Shown in pieces: positions 18,268 through 25,783 of a DNA stretch of 37,678 nt (position 1 is its first letter; the number at the start of each line of letters is the position of its first letter). The stretch spans positions 1 through 37,678 of the forward strand of contig CANFME010000013.1 of NCBI GenBank assembly GCA_947448305.1, given 5' to 3'. Source of the stretch: Burkholderiaceae bacterium (GTDB taxonomy: Bacteria; Pseudomonadota; Gammaproteobacteria; Burkholderiales; Burkholderiaceae). The notes beneath the pieces were generated by a model that made no database searches, had not been told where the DNA came from, and was given only the letters and a program-made list of their open reading frames with translations. The position numbers and the translations under genes are program-made.

Positions 18268-18855
18268 TTAAGTTTTAGCATCTTCCTTAAATCCATACCA
18301 TGTTGGATGATATTTTTTCACTACTTCTCCATTTACATTCCAACTATGACAGCCGTTAAATTGAAATGGAAGTTTTTGCTTTGGTACTCGATTTGGATCA
18401 TAAGGTACAGTCACAGGAAACACTTCATTTACAAACGCTTGATAAACTGCCGTGGGTATGATGGAGCTCAGTTCATTGATATGGGTACATCCGTTGATTC
18501 CTCCCATTCTTTCCCTGACAGCATTTCTAAAGCCCTTGGATAAATTAAGACCAACTAATTTCGAATAATCTGGAACAATTTGTTCGCAGTAACCGGGATA
18601 AGGTCGAGCCAACATTTCTGCTTCTGCGAAAAGTATTTCCATTTTGGGATTAATCGTCAAAAGGATTTTCATAAAGTGCACTGGCTCCCCTTTTTTTAGT
18701 TGAACCACCACCAGATTAAAATCTTTTCCTTTAGTATCAATGAGTTGTGCTTCAACATCCCATAATCCGTCATCTCTTTTAAAGACTTTTACATCAAATT
18801 CACGATGATGAATTAACTGGCGATTAGGGTTTTTCTCTATTTGATTTCCTGACAT
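18268..18855 (-). CDS. DUF2889 family protein
   Basis: A protein of about 195 residues with the DUF2889 pattern: EFDVKVFKRDDGLWDVEAQL near the N-terminus, a middle MGGINGCTHINEL (~134-146) with a Gly-Cys-Thr-His motif, and a C-terminal CHSWNVNGEVVKKYHP. No signal peptide or membrane helix is seen. Conserved Cys and His suggest metal or cofactor binding, but no function has been shown to my knowledge. A GTG three bases upstream of the chosen ATG is an equally possible start; no Shine-Dalgarno separates them. It lies between recX and sucC on the same strand. Confidence 0.85.
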   Translation of the reverse strand: MSGNQIEKNPNRQLIHHREFDVKVFKRDDGLWDVEAQLIDTKGKDFNLVVVQLKKGEPVHFMKILLTINPKMEILFAEAEMLARPYPGYCEQIVPDYSKLVGLNLSKGFRNAVRERMGGINGCTHINELSSIIPTAVYQAFVNEVFPVTVPYDPNRVPKQKLPFQFNGCHSWNVNGEVVKKYHPTWYGFKEDAKT

Positions 18856-18881
18856 CACGATAGTCTAACATTTTCAGTCGA

Positions 18882-19382
18882 CTAAGTTGGCTGTTTTCCT
18901 CTTACGATGCCCATAATGATCTCTTGAGAAAAGCCTCGACTGGCGAGAAATCTGACTTGTTTTGCTAGCTCATTTGGCTCTTTTGTCACCTGACCAAACT
19001 TTTTTTCCCAAATTTCATAACACCTTAAAGGTTCTGATTCTTTCAGTTTTGCCACCTCTGATTTTAATATTGCTGAATCTAGTTGGTGTTGCTGAAGAAC
19101 TTGAGTAATTTTGAGCATTCCAAACTTTTTCGATTTACTAGCGATGAAACTTTCTGTAAAACGCTGGTTGGACAAATAACCTTTATCAGTTAATTTTTTT
19201 ATTACCTCATCCAACTCTTCTTCTGAGGTGGCATAAGGTAATAATTTTTTTCTCAGTTCGAATTGACTGTGATCACGATTTGACAGATATCTAATTGCTC
19301 GACCAATCAGACTTATTGTTGGACGAGCATTTTCACTATTTTCCACGGATGTACGTTTATGCTTCTGGTAGGTCGACTTCAT
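18882..19382 (-). CDS. recX: Recombination regulator RecX
   Basis: Binds and inhibits RecA filaments. The 166-residue protein has three-helix repeats typical of Rec[21 protein letters not shown] (~28-47), [20 protein letters not shown] (~57-76) and [18 protein letters not shown] (~142-159). The ATG at 19382 lies inside recA, giving a 26-base overlap, so recX is translated from the recA transcript and shares its SOS control. About 27 poorly conserved residues precede the first repeat, so a later start is conceivable but no better codon is evident. Confidence 0.93.
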   Translation of the reverse strand: MKSTYQKHKRTSVENSENARPTISLIGRAIRYLSNRDHSQFELRKKLLPYATSEEELDEVIKKLTDKGYLSNQRFTESFIASKSKKFGMLKITQVLQQHQLDSAILKSEVAKLKESEPLRCYEIWEKKFGQVTKEPNELAKQVRFLASRGFSQEIIMGIVRGKQPT

Positions 19383-20499
19383 CTACCTCAGCACCAGCTA
19401 TTACCGACTTAGAAGATTTAGTACTTAGTTTCTCCCTAATTAAGCCTTCGATTTCTTTACTTAAAGCAGGGTTTGCCTTTAAGAAATCACGCGCGTTATC
19501 CTTACCTTGGCCGATCTTTTCGCCCTTGTAACTATACCAAGAGCCTGATTTATCGACGATATCAGCCTCTACACCCATATCAATAATTTCTCCCTCTCTT
19601 GATATTCCAGTGCCATACATAATGTCGAATATTGCCTCTCTAAATGGAGGAGAAACTTTATTTTTTACTACTTTTACGCGTGTTTCATTACCAATATTCT
19701 CATCACCTTTTTTAATGCTTCCAATTCTTCTAATATCTAAACGCATGGATGCATAAAACTTGAGTGCATTACCACCAGTCGTGGTTTCTGGAGATCCGAA
19801 CATGACGCCAATTTTCATACGAATTTGATTAATAAAAATAATCATTGAATTCGTGCGTTTTATCGTTCCAGTTAATTTGCGGAGTGCTTGAGACATTAAT
19901 CGAGCTTGAAGTCCAGGCAATGAATCACCCATCTCCCCCTCAATTTCTGCTCTAGGGACTAGCGCTGCTACTGAGTCAATCACTATCAAATCAATTGATC
20001 CTGATCTTACTAAGGCATCTGCGATCTCCAGCGCTTGCTCACCAGTATCAGGTTGAGAAATGAGCAGATTATTTACATCTACGCCAAGCTTTGCCGCGTA
20101 TTGCACGTCCAATGCGTGCTCTGCGTCGATAAACGCACAAGTACCGCCCAGTTTTTGCATCTCTGCAACAGCGTGGAGCGTTAAGGTTGTTTTTCCTGAA
20201 GACTCCGGACCATAAATTTCGATAACACGTCCTCTTGCTAAACCGCCTACTCCTAAAGCAATATCTAGTCCTAAAGATCCAGTTGAAACAACTTGAATAT
20301 CTTGAGCAATTTCAGCGTCTCCAAGTCTCATAATGGAGCCCTTACCAAACTGCTTTTCAATCTGAGCTAGTGCCGCACTTAATGCTTTTTGCTTTTCACC
20401 TGAAAGACCATTAAATTCAGGATTACTTGAAGCCGAGGAGGATGAGGAGGCAGGATTAGTGACTTTGGATTTCTTATCTTCCATTTTTTTTCCAATCAT
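19357..20499 (-). CDS. recA: Recombinase RecA
   Basis: Strand-exchange ATPase and coprotease that triggers LexA self-cleavage. The 380-residue protein has the Walker A motif GPESSGKTT (97-105), Walker [11 protein letters not shown] (~175), loop L1 around [19 protein letters not shown] and the conserved [20 protein letters not shown] (~221-240). The C-terminal end is acidic. It has about 25 extra N-terminal residues including a serine tract, compared with E. coli RecA. I keep ATG 20499 because AGGAAAG lies about ten bases before it; a second ATG at 20484 would shorten the tail. A LexA box lies 41 bases upstream. Confidence 0.97.
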   Translation of the reverse strand: MIGKKMEDKKSKVTNPASSSSSASSNPEFNGLSGEKQKALSAALAQIEKQFGKGSIMRLGDAEIAQDIQVVSTGSLGLDIALGVGGLARGRVIEIYGPESSGKTTLTLHAVAEMQKLGGTCAFIDAEHALDVQYAAKLGVDVNNLLISQPDTGEQALEIADALVRSGSIDLIVIDSVAALVPRAEIEGEMGDSLPGLQARLMSQALRKLTGTIKRTNSMIIFINQIRMKIGVMFGSPETTTGGNALKFYASMRLDIRRIGSIKKGDENIGNETRVKVVKNKVSPPFREAIFDIMYGTGISREGEIIDMGVEADIVDKSGSWYSYKGEKIGQGKDNARDFLKANPALSKEIEGLIREKLSTKSSKSVIAGAEVDEVDLPEA

Positions 20500-20539
20500 T
20501 CGATTTTCTTTCCTATTTAATGTTGTTAGCTTATTTTGA

Positions 20540-20569
20540 TACTGTATATAAAAACAGTTTTTTATACAA
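20540..20569 (-). promoter_or_regulatory. LexA (SOS) box over the recA promoter
   Basis: TACTGTATATAAAAACAGTT (20540-20559 on the plus strand) fits the CTG-N10-CAG LexA motif and matches 17 of 20 bases of the E. coli consensus. On the recA strand it overlaps a candidate promoter: -35 TTGTAT (20569-20564), exactly 17 bases, then -10 TACAGT (20546-20541). LexA bound here would block RNA polymerase. Confidence 0.85.
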
Positions 20570-20785
20570 GCATCTTTTACGATTTTTTCTTTTTATTTTT
20601 ACTTCATTTTGAATATACATCACACTAGGTTCATTTATGTCTGATTTATTCGTAAGATAAATCTCACGCATGCTATTTTTTTTCACTTGATCCTTGATTG
20701 TTTATCTTTTGAAGTTTCTTTTTTTAATTTTTTCCCTTAATTCATAAGGTTTTACCCTAAATTGGAACCTTTTTTAATCCTTAAA

Positions 20786-20814
20786 TTGGCATAATGACTT
20801 TGCATTTCCATAAT
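20786..20814 (+). promoter_or_regulatory. Strong sigma-70 promoter of the MHS transporter gene
   Basis: TTGGCA (20786-20791), a 17-base spacer and CATAAT (20809-20814): five of six bases correct in each hexamer. It lies 25 bases before the ATG at 20840, and TAGGAG precedes that ATG by seven bases. Confidence 0.75.
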
Positions 20815-20839
20815 TTTAAATTAACAGTAGGAGTTAAAC

Positions 20840-22525
20840 ATGACAGCAACAACTTCAGTTGGTTCAGGTAAAGCTGCGCCAATGTCTGCTGAAGAGCGCA
20901 AAGTTATTATTGCGTCTTCATTGGGCACAGTATTTGAGTGGTATGATTTTTACTTATACGGATCACTTGCTGCAATTATTGCAAAGCAATTTTTCTCAGG
21001 CTTAGATGATGGTTCAGCTTTTATTTTTGCACTTTTAGCTTTTGCAGCAGGTTTTATCGTTCGTCCATTCGGTGCTTTAGTATTTGGCCGTCTAGGCGAT
21101 TTAATTGGTCGTAAATATACTTTCTTAGTTACTATTGTAATTATGGGAGCATCTACCTTTTTAGTAGGAATACTTCCAAACTATGCCAGCATTGGTGCAG
21201 CAGCTCCGGTTCTCTTAATTGTCTTACGCCTTTTACAAGGTTTAGCTTTGGGCGGAGAGTACGGCGGTGCGGCTACTTACGTTGCGGAGCATGCTCCTTC
21301 CGGTAAACGTGGTGCCTATACTTCTTGGATTCAAACTACTGCAACTATAGGTTTATTCCTATCCCTCGTTGTGATTTTGATCACTCGTGAGTTAACAGGT
21401 GCAAACTTCGAAGTTTGGGGATGGAGAGTTCCATTTGTACTCTCTATTTTTCTACTAGGTATTTCTCTTTATATTCGTTTACAGATGGCCGAATCACCAG
21501 CTTTTCAGAAAATGAAAAATGAGGGCAAACTTTCCAAATCTCCTTTAGGCGAATCATTTGGACAGTGGGGTAATCTCAAAATAGTGATTTTGGCTTTATT
21601 TGGTTTAGTAGCCGGTCAAGCAGTTGTTTGGTATACAGGTCAGTTCTATGCACTCTTCTTTATGACCCAAGTTCTAAAAGTAGATGCCTATACAGCTAAC
21701 ATCATGATCGCAATTGCACTTCTTATCGGCACACCATTTTTCCTTTTCTTCGGAACCTTGTCTGACAAGATCGGTCGTAAATTAGTCATTATGCTTGGTC
21801 TGTTATTGGCCATTATTACTTACTTGCCAAATACCCCAGTCTCGATTTTTAACAACTTAACTCATTACGCTAATCCAAAATTGGAAAAAGCGATGGCAAC
21901 ATCCCCTGCTACGATCACTGTCGATCCAGCTGAATGTACTTTCCAATTTAACCCAACGGGTACAGCGAAGTTTACTAGCTCATGCGACATTGCCAAGCAG
22001 GTTATGGCAAGTAACTCAGCAAGTTACTCTACAGTATCAGGTCCTGCTGGAACAGTTGCTAAAGTTAAAATTGGCGAAACTGAGATTGAATCTTATACTT
22101 CCAAAGGTTTGAGCAAGGACGAAGCAAAGGCAAAGGATGGCGCATTCAAGAAAAGTATTCGTGATGCATTGAACGCTGCTGGTTATCCTACAAAGGCTGA
22201 TACTGCAGAGATGAATAAGCCAATGGTTCTTTTGCTTTTAGTTATCCTCGTGATTTATGTAACGATGGTCTATGGCCCGATTGCAGCTTATTTAGTTGAG
22301 ATGTTCCCAACTAGAATTCGCTACACATCCATGTCATTGCCTTACCACATTGGTAACGGATGGTTTGGTGGCTTATTGCCAACGATTTCGTTTGCCTTAG
22401 TTGCTCAAAACGGTAATATTTACCACGGTTTATGGTACCCAATTATTGTTGCTTCAGTAACTTTAGTAATTGGTTCATTATTCTTACGTGAAACTAAAGA
22501 TGTAGATATCTATGCAAATGATTAA
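20840..22525 (+). CDS. MHS-family (ProP/ShiA-like) MFS transporter with large periplasmic insert
   Basis: A 561-residue proton symporter of the metabolite:H+ symporter group. It has the family start VFEWYDFYLYGSLA (~31-44) and MFS motif A GRLGDLIGRKYT (83-94), repeated as GTLSDKIGRK (305-314). RLLQGLALGGEYGGA (130-144) is the helix 4 signature. Twelve helices are seen. Between helices 9 and 10 about 130 hydrophilic residues (331-460) are inserted; by MFS topology this loop is periplasmic, and its two cysteines (366, 382) could pair. The substrate is probably an organic acid or compatible solute, not determinable here. Strong promoter, ribosome site and terminator suggest high expression. Confidence 0.9.
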   Translation: MTATTSVGSGKAAPMSAEERKVIIASSLGTVFEWYDFYLYGSLAAIIAKQFFSGLDDGSAFIFALLAFAAGFIVRPFGALVFGRLGDLIGRKYTFLVTIVIMGASTFLVGILPNYASIGAAAPVLLIVLRLLQGLALGGEYGGAATYVAEHAPSGKRGAYTSWIQTTATIGLFLSLVVILITRELTGANFEVWGWRVPFVLSIFLLGISLYIRLQMAESPAFQKMKNEGKLSKSPLGESFGQWGNLKIVILALFGLVAGQAVVWYTGQFYALFFMTQVLKVDAYTANIMIAIALLIGTPFFLFFGTLSDKIGRKLVIMLGLLLAIITYLPNTPVSIFNNLTHYANPKLEKAMATSPATITVDPAECTFQFNPTGTAKFTSSCDIAKQVMASNSASYSTVSGPAGTVAKVKIGETEIESYTSKGLSKDEAKAKDGAFKKSIRDALNAAGYPTKADTAEMNKPMVLLLLVILVIYVTMVYGPIAAYLVEMFPTRIRYTSMSLPYHIGNGWFGGLLPTISFALVAQNGNIYHGLWYPIIVASVTLVIGSLFLRETKDVDIYAND

Positions 22526-22547
22526 TTAATTATTTGTGTATTACTAA

Positions 22548-22575
22548 AACCGGCTCTTAGTAGCCGGTTTTTTTT
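22548..22575 (+). terminator. Rho-independent terminator after the MHS transporter
   Basis: Eight-base-pair stem AACCGGCT (22548-22555) / AGCCGGTT (22562-22569) with loop CTTAGT and a run of eight T residues (22568-22575), 22 bases after the stop codon. The remaining ~180 bases up to 22754 hold no gene I can support. Confidence 0.92.
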
Positions 22576-22754
22576 AACCTTGTTTCTTCGTTTAGATTTC
22601 TGGCTGAGGATACTTGTAATGACCTGAGGACTCACGTGACTAAAGACCTTTGGTCATACTTAGACTTGCAATTTATAAAGTTCTTTTGTTACCTAGACAA
22701 TAGCAATTGAGTTAGCCTTAGATTATTTGGTTTAATTGTCAGCGGTAATGAAGT

Positions 22755-23396
22755 TTAGTTTGGATTTACTTCTATCAGAATTTCATTTCTTCGCCAAAAT
22801 GGCAAAGTCCAAGGAGGATTGTATCTTGCGAGTTTAGGTAGTCCAACAGCAGTTAACTTTTCTCTAGCCATCCATGCTTTTAAATAAGTCGTATTTTCTG
22901 CTACAGATTCATCACCAGTAAACCCTGAAAATTTTGTTACTGCATAAAACTTTTCGGGAACAAGTATAATTCTGACCTCGTCATTATTTGGCTTAGGTAA
23001 TGTCTCCAAAGTGTATTGGCTTGGCATCACAAATTGAATATTCCAGCTATTTTTACTATTTGTCGCTTGTATTCCCACCGGTGCTGTCATTTCAATTTTA
23101 ATGGGCTCAGTGATTACTGGAGTCGTCATTTCAATTTTGGACTGCTTACCAACACCAGAGTTGTTGCCAAAAATAAAATCTGCTATTTTACGAAATCCGG
23201 CAGAAGATGCTTCACTTCGATCTCCGGATACTGTGACTTCAGCAACAATTAACTGGGGGTATTTTCTTAATTCGAACGAATCAAAACTTCGTAATTGTTC
23301 AAATTTTGGTTCTTCAATAGCCATAACTTCCTGTGCATTATTTATCGTGATTAGAGCTAAAAATGTAAACAAATGGATAATTTTCTTATTTAGCAT
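22755..23396 (-). CDS. Secreted SOUL-family haem-binding-like protein
   Basis: A 213-residue protein with a signal peptide (MLNKKIIHLFTFLALITINN..., cut near residue 26) and a full SOUL/HBP domain. It has FELRKYPQLIVAEV (~41-54), paired KIEMTTPV and KIEMTAPV motifs (~88-107), EKFYAVTKFSGF (~148) and a closing WRRNEILIEV. SOUL proteins bind haem or related tetrapyrroles; a periplasmic location would fit scavenging or buffering. It lies 90 bases after feoB on the same strand and may share iron control, although a separate promoter is possible. A diverged cytoplasmic paralogue is at 13917-14471. Confidence 0.85.
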   Translation of the reverse strand: MLNKKIIHLFTFLALITINNAQEVMAIEEPKFEQLRSFDSFELRKYPQLIVAEVTVSGDRSEASSAGFRKIADFIFGNNSGVGKQSKIEMTTPVITEPIKIEMTAPVGIQATNSKNSWNIQFVMPSQYTLETLPKPNNDEVRIILVPEKFYAVTKFSGFTGDESVAENTTYLKAWMAREKLTAVGLPKLARYNPPWTLPFWRRNEILIEVNPN

Positions 23397-23486
23397 ATGT
23401 TTCCATAATTTTATTATTTTTACCTAATGAACTTTTTATTCTTTTTGAGTTTAATTCTCCTCCGACCCTGAGGTTATCGATACACT

Positions 23487-25385
23487 TTACCCCATGCCCC
23501 ACATTAGTGCAACACGGTAGGTAATAAAAGATGCTAAATACGCCAAGGCAAATAAATAACTGAGCATAATCAGTGGAATTTTATAACCCCCGGTCTCTCT
23601 TTTAACTGCAGCAATGGTTGATAAACATTGTGGAGCAAAGACAAACCAAGCAAGTAGGGATAATGCAGTTGCTAAACTCCACTGGTGCGAAATAATAGGT
23701 ATCAGAGCATCAGCGTCCTTTTGAGCACTGCTGGATAGTGCATATACCGTACTTAAAGAACTAACAATAACTTCTCTTGCCGCCATACCTGGTATTAATG
23801 CAATACTAATTTCCCAATTAAAGCCAATGGGTTCAAATACTTTTGCTAGTAATTTACCCAATATCCCAGCGAAACTATATTCAATGGCAGGTCTTGTAGC
23901 ATCTATTGGTGCCGCCGGATAACTTGCTAAAAACCAAAGTCCGATGGTAAGAGCCATTAAAGTACCTCCCACACGGTTTAAAAAAATGAGTACTCTTTGC
24001 CAAAGTCCAATAAGGATATTTTTAACTCCTGGCAAATGGTACTCCGGTAGTTCCATTAATAGAGGATGAACTTGTGATTTATTACCAGTAAAGCGTTTTA
24101 AAATCCAAGCAATAATCAGCGCGCCCAAGATACCACTCAGATACAAGATAAATAATACTAAGCCTTGTAACCCGACTCCCATCCCTAAATTTTTATCGGG
24201 AATGAAAGCTGCAATTAATAGTGAATAGACTGGCAACCTTGCTGAGCAAGTCATGAGAGGCGCTATTAGAATCGTCACGATGCGATCCCTCGTATTCGAA
24301 ATCGTACGAGTCGCCATTATTCCCGGAATGGCACAAGCAAAACTTGAAAGCAAGGGAATAAAAGATCTCCCTGATAAGCCGACTGAGCCCATTAGACGGT
24401 CTAATAAATACGCCGCCCTTGGTAAATAACCGCTCTCCTCTAGAACTAATATAAAGAAAAACAAAATTAGAATTTGTGGCAAGAAAACGATTACACCACC
24501 TGCTCCTGCAATGATGCCGTTGACGATTAGGCTTTTCACCCAACCATCTGGTAACCAATCGCCGATGAAGTCGCCCGTCCATGCCGTTGCGTCTTTAATG
24601 AGCTCCATCGGGAATGCTGCCCAAGAAAAAACTGCCTGAAACACTAAAAATAAAATGACCATCAATAAGAGAGGTCCCAGAATTGGATGAAGTAAAAATT
24701 TATCAAGCCGATCACTTAGTGGATCTAAGATAATCTTATCAAGATCCAAACGCTTTAAAATTCCTTGAACAATTTGATTATCTGCTTCTACTCTAGGCGG
24801 GCTATCTAATTCAACACTTGCCTGTAAAGCTTTTAATCCTTGTTTACTAAAGTCCATATTCGTAAACATTTGTCGTAAGTTATCATCGCCTTTTGTTTTA
24901 ACCCCAATTGAGGTAACGACCGGAAGTTCCAACTCTTCGGATAAACGAGCAACATCGATCTCAATACCCCGTTTTTTTGCTAAGTCAATCATGTTTAAAA
25001 CTACGATACAGGGTAAGCCCATTCTTTTTACTGCGAGGACTAGTCTTAGATTTCTTCTTAAATTAGTGGCATCTAAAACACAAAGAACTAAGTCTGGTTT
25101 TTTTTCACCTTCTGCTCTTCCAGCTAGGACATTACAAGTAATCCGCTCATCTAATGAACGTGGATATAAGCTATAGACCCCAGGTAAATCTAAAATGCGG
25201 ACAAATTTATCACCACTCAAAAACAATCTTCCTTCTTTACGCTCAACTGTTACTCCAGCATAATTCGCTACCTTTTGTTTGCCGCCAGTAAGTAAGTTAA
25301 ATAAGGAGGTTTTACCGCTATTAGGATTACCCACTAGAGCAATCAACGGCTCTTTAGGATAAAAGTTAACTTTAGATTCAGACAT
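23487..25385 (-). CDS. feoB: Ferrous iron transporter FeoB
   Basis: Inner-membrane Fe(II) uptake protein with an N-terminal G domain. With ATG 25385 the product has 632 residues: G1 GNPNSGKTS (19-27), G3 DLPGVYSL (~66), G4 NMID (~124), and a helical spacer up to ~230. The membrane part follows with the gate motifs SSFACAIPGIMATRTIS and MTCSARLPVYSLLIAAF, each carrying a conserved Cys. The C-terminus is short, as in many betaproteobacteria. The frame extends 18 codons further upstream to a TTG inside feoA, but the ATG four bases after the feoA stop gives the family N-terminus, so I prefer it. No feoC is seen. Confidence 0.95.
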   Translation of the reverse strand: MSESKVNFYPKEPLIALVGNPNSGKTSLFNLLTGGKQKVANYAGVTVERKEGRLFLSGDKFVRILDLPGVYSLYPRSLDERITCNVLAGRAEGEKKPDLVLCVLDATNLRRNLRLVLAVKRMGLPCIVVLNMIDLAKKRGIEIDVARLSEELELPVVTSIGVKTKGDDNLRQMFTNMDFSKQGLKALQASVELDSPPRVEADNQIVQGILKRLDLDKIILDPLSDRLDKFLLHPILGPLLLMVILFLVFQAVFSWAAFPMELIKDATAWTGDFIGDWLPDGWVKSLIVNGIIAGAGGVIVFLPQILILFFFILVLEESGYLPRAAYLLDRLMGSVGLSGRSFIPLLSSFACAIPGIMATRTISNTRDRIVTILIAPLMTCSARLPVYSLLIAAFIPDKNLGMGVGLQGLVLFILYLSGILGALIIAWILKRFTGNKSQVHPLLMELPEYHLPGVKNILIGLWQRVLIFLNRVGGTLMALTIGLWFLASYPAAPIDATRPAIEYSFAGILGKLLAKVFEPIGFNWEISIALIPGMAAREVIVSSLSTVYALSSSAQKDADALIPIISHQWSLATALSLLAWFVFAPQCLSTIAAVKRETGGYKIPLIMLSYLFALAYLASFITYRVALMWGMG

Positions 25386-25389
25386 AAGA

Positions 25390-25626
25390 TTAAATGGGTT
25401 CAACCTCAACCAGAGAAGCTTCATTTTTTCTGAGAGCAAAAGTAGAGGTGCCCACTCGAATCATCATCGGATCTCCACCGAGTATGTTTCTTCTTAGAAC
25501 ACTCACCTGTTCACCGGGTATAAACCCAATATCTTCTAGTTGATGTATCAATTCGGTAGATTCCGGTAAGGAGTGAATTCTCTTTACACGTAATATTTGT
25601 CCGTTGTCTGCTTGATCTAAATTCAT
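25390..25626 (-). CDS. feoA: FeoA family protein
   Basis: A 78-residue cytoplasmic SH3-like protein that helps FeoB-mediated ferrous iron uptake. Typical features are ESTELIHQLEDIGFIPGEQV (~21-40), an R-R-N-I-L-G-G-D-P segment and a C-terminal FALRKNEASLVEV. It is the first gene of the feoAB operon, four bases before feoB, and lies under a Fur-box promoter. Complete and of normal length. Confidence 0.94.
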   Translation of the reverse strand: MNLDQADNGQILRVKRIHSLPESTELIHQLEDIGFIPGEQVSVLRRNILGGDPMMIRVGTSTFALRKNEASLVEVEPI

Positions 25627-25653
25627 TACTCTATTTTTTAATGTTTAATTTCA

Positions 25654-25683
25654 ATTATAATACAAACGAGAATCGTTATCATT
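25654..25683 (-). promoter_or_regulatory. Fur-box promoter of feoAB
   Basis: Minus strand: AATGATAACGATTCTCGTTT (25683-25664) matches the 7-1-7 Fur motif TGATAAT-N-ATTATCA in 11 of 14 positions. It lies directly over a promoter: -35 ATGATA (25682-25677), 17 bases, then perfect -10 TATAAT (25659-25654). The -10 is 28 bases before the feoA ATG. Iron-loaded Fur would repress feoAB here. Confidence 0.75.
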
Positions 25684-25733
25684 TGGGGCTACGATATCCA
25701 AAATTTGTCAAATAGAAATTTCTAAGTTACTTC

Positions 25734-25756
25734 AACAGGGCATAATAGTGCCTGTT
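25734..25756. promoter_or_regulatory. Imperfect dyad before yheS
   Basis: Arms AACAGGGCA (25734-25742) and TGCCTGTT (25749-25756), complementary apart from one extra G, flank TAATAG. The dyad overlaps a -10-like CATAAT (25741-25746) about 38 bases before the ABC-F start. It could be a repressor site or, if transcribed, a leader hairpin. Confidence 0.4.
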
Positions 25757-25783
25757 AATTAAAGTCTTTAAATCCCCCCTAAT

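Larger units (their letters stand above)
20500..20839. other. 340-bp divergent intergenic region between recA and the MHS transporter
   Basis: Holds the recA promoter with LexA box near its left end and the transporter promoter near its right end. The middle (about 20570-20785) is very rich in T runs and has no ORF, convincing RNA gene or terminator that I can see. Such T-rich DNA may be curved upstream-element DNA for the strong transporter promoter; that is speculative. Confidence 0.6.

Noticed and set aside
20786..20806. Sigma-54-like element TTGGCAT...TTTGCA before the MHS transporter
   Set aside because: The GG and GC elements are two bases too far apart for sigma-54, whose spacing is strict. 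The same bases form a much better sigma-70 promoter with CATAAT.
25386..25439. Longer feoB start (TTG at 25439) overlapping feoA by 50 bases
   Set aside because: The ATG at 25385 gives the normal FeoB N-terminus and operon spacing; the added 18 residues resemble no family extension.
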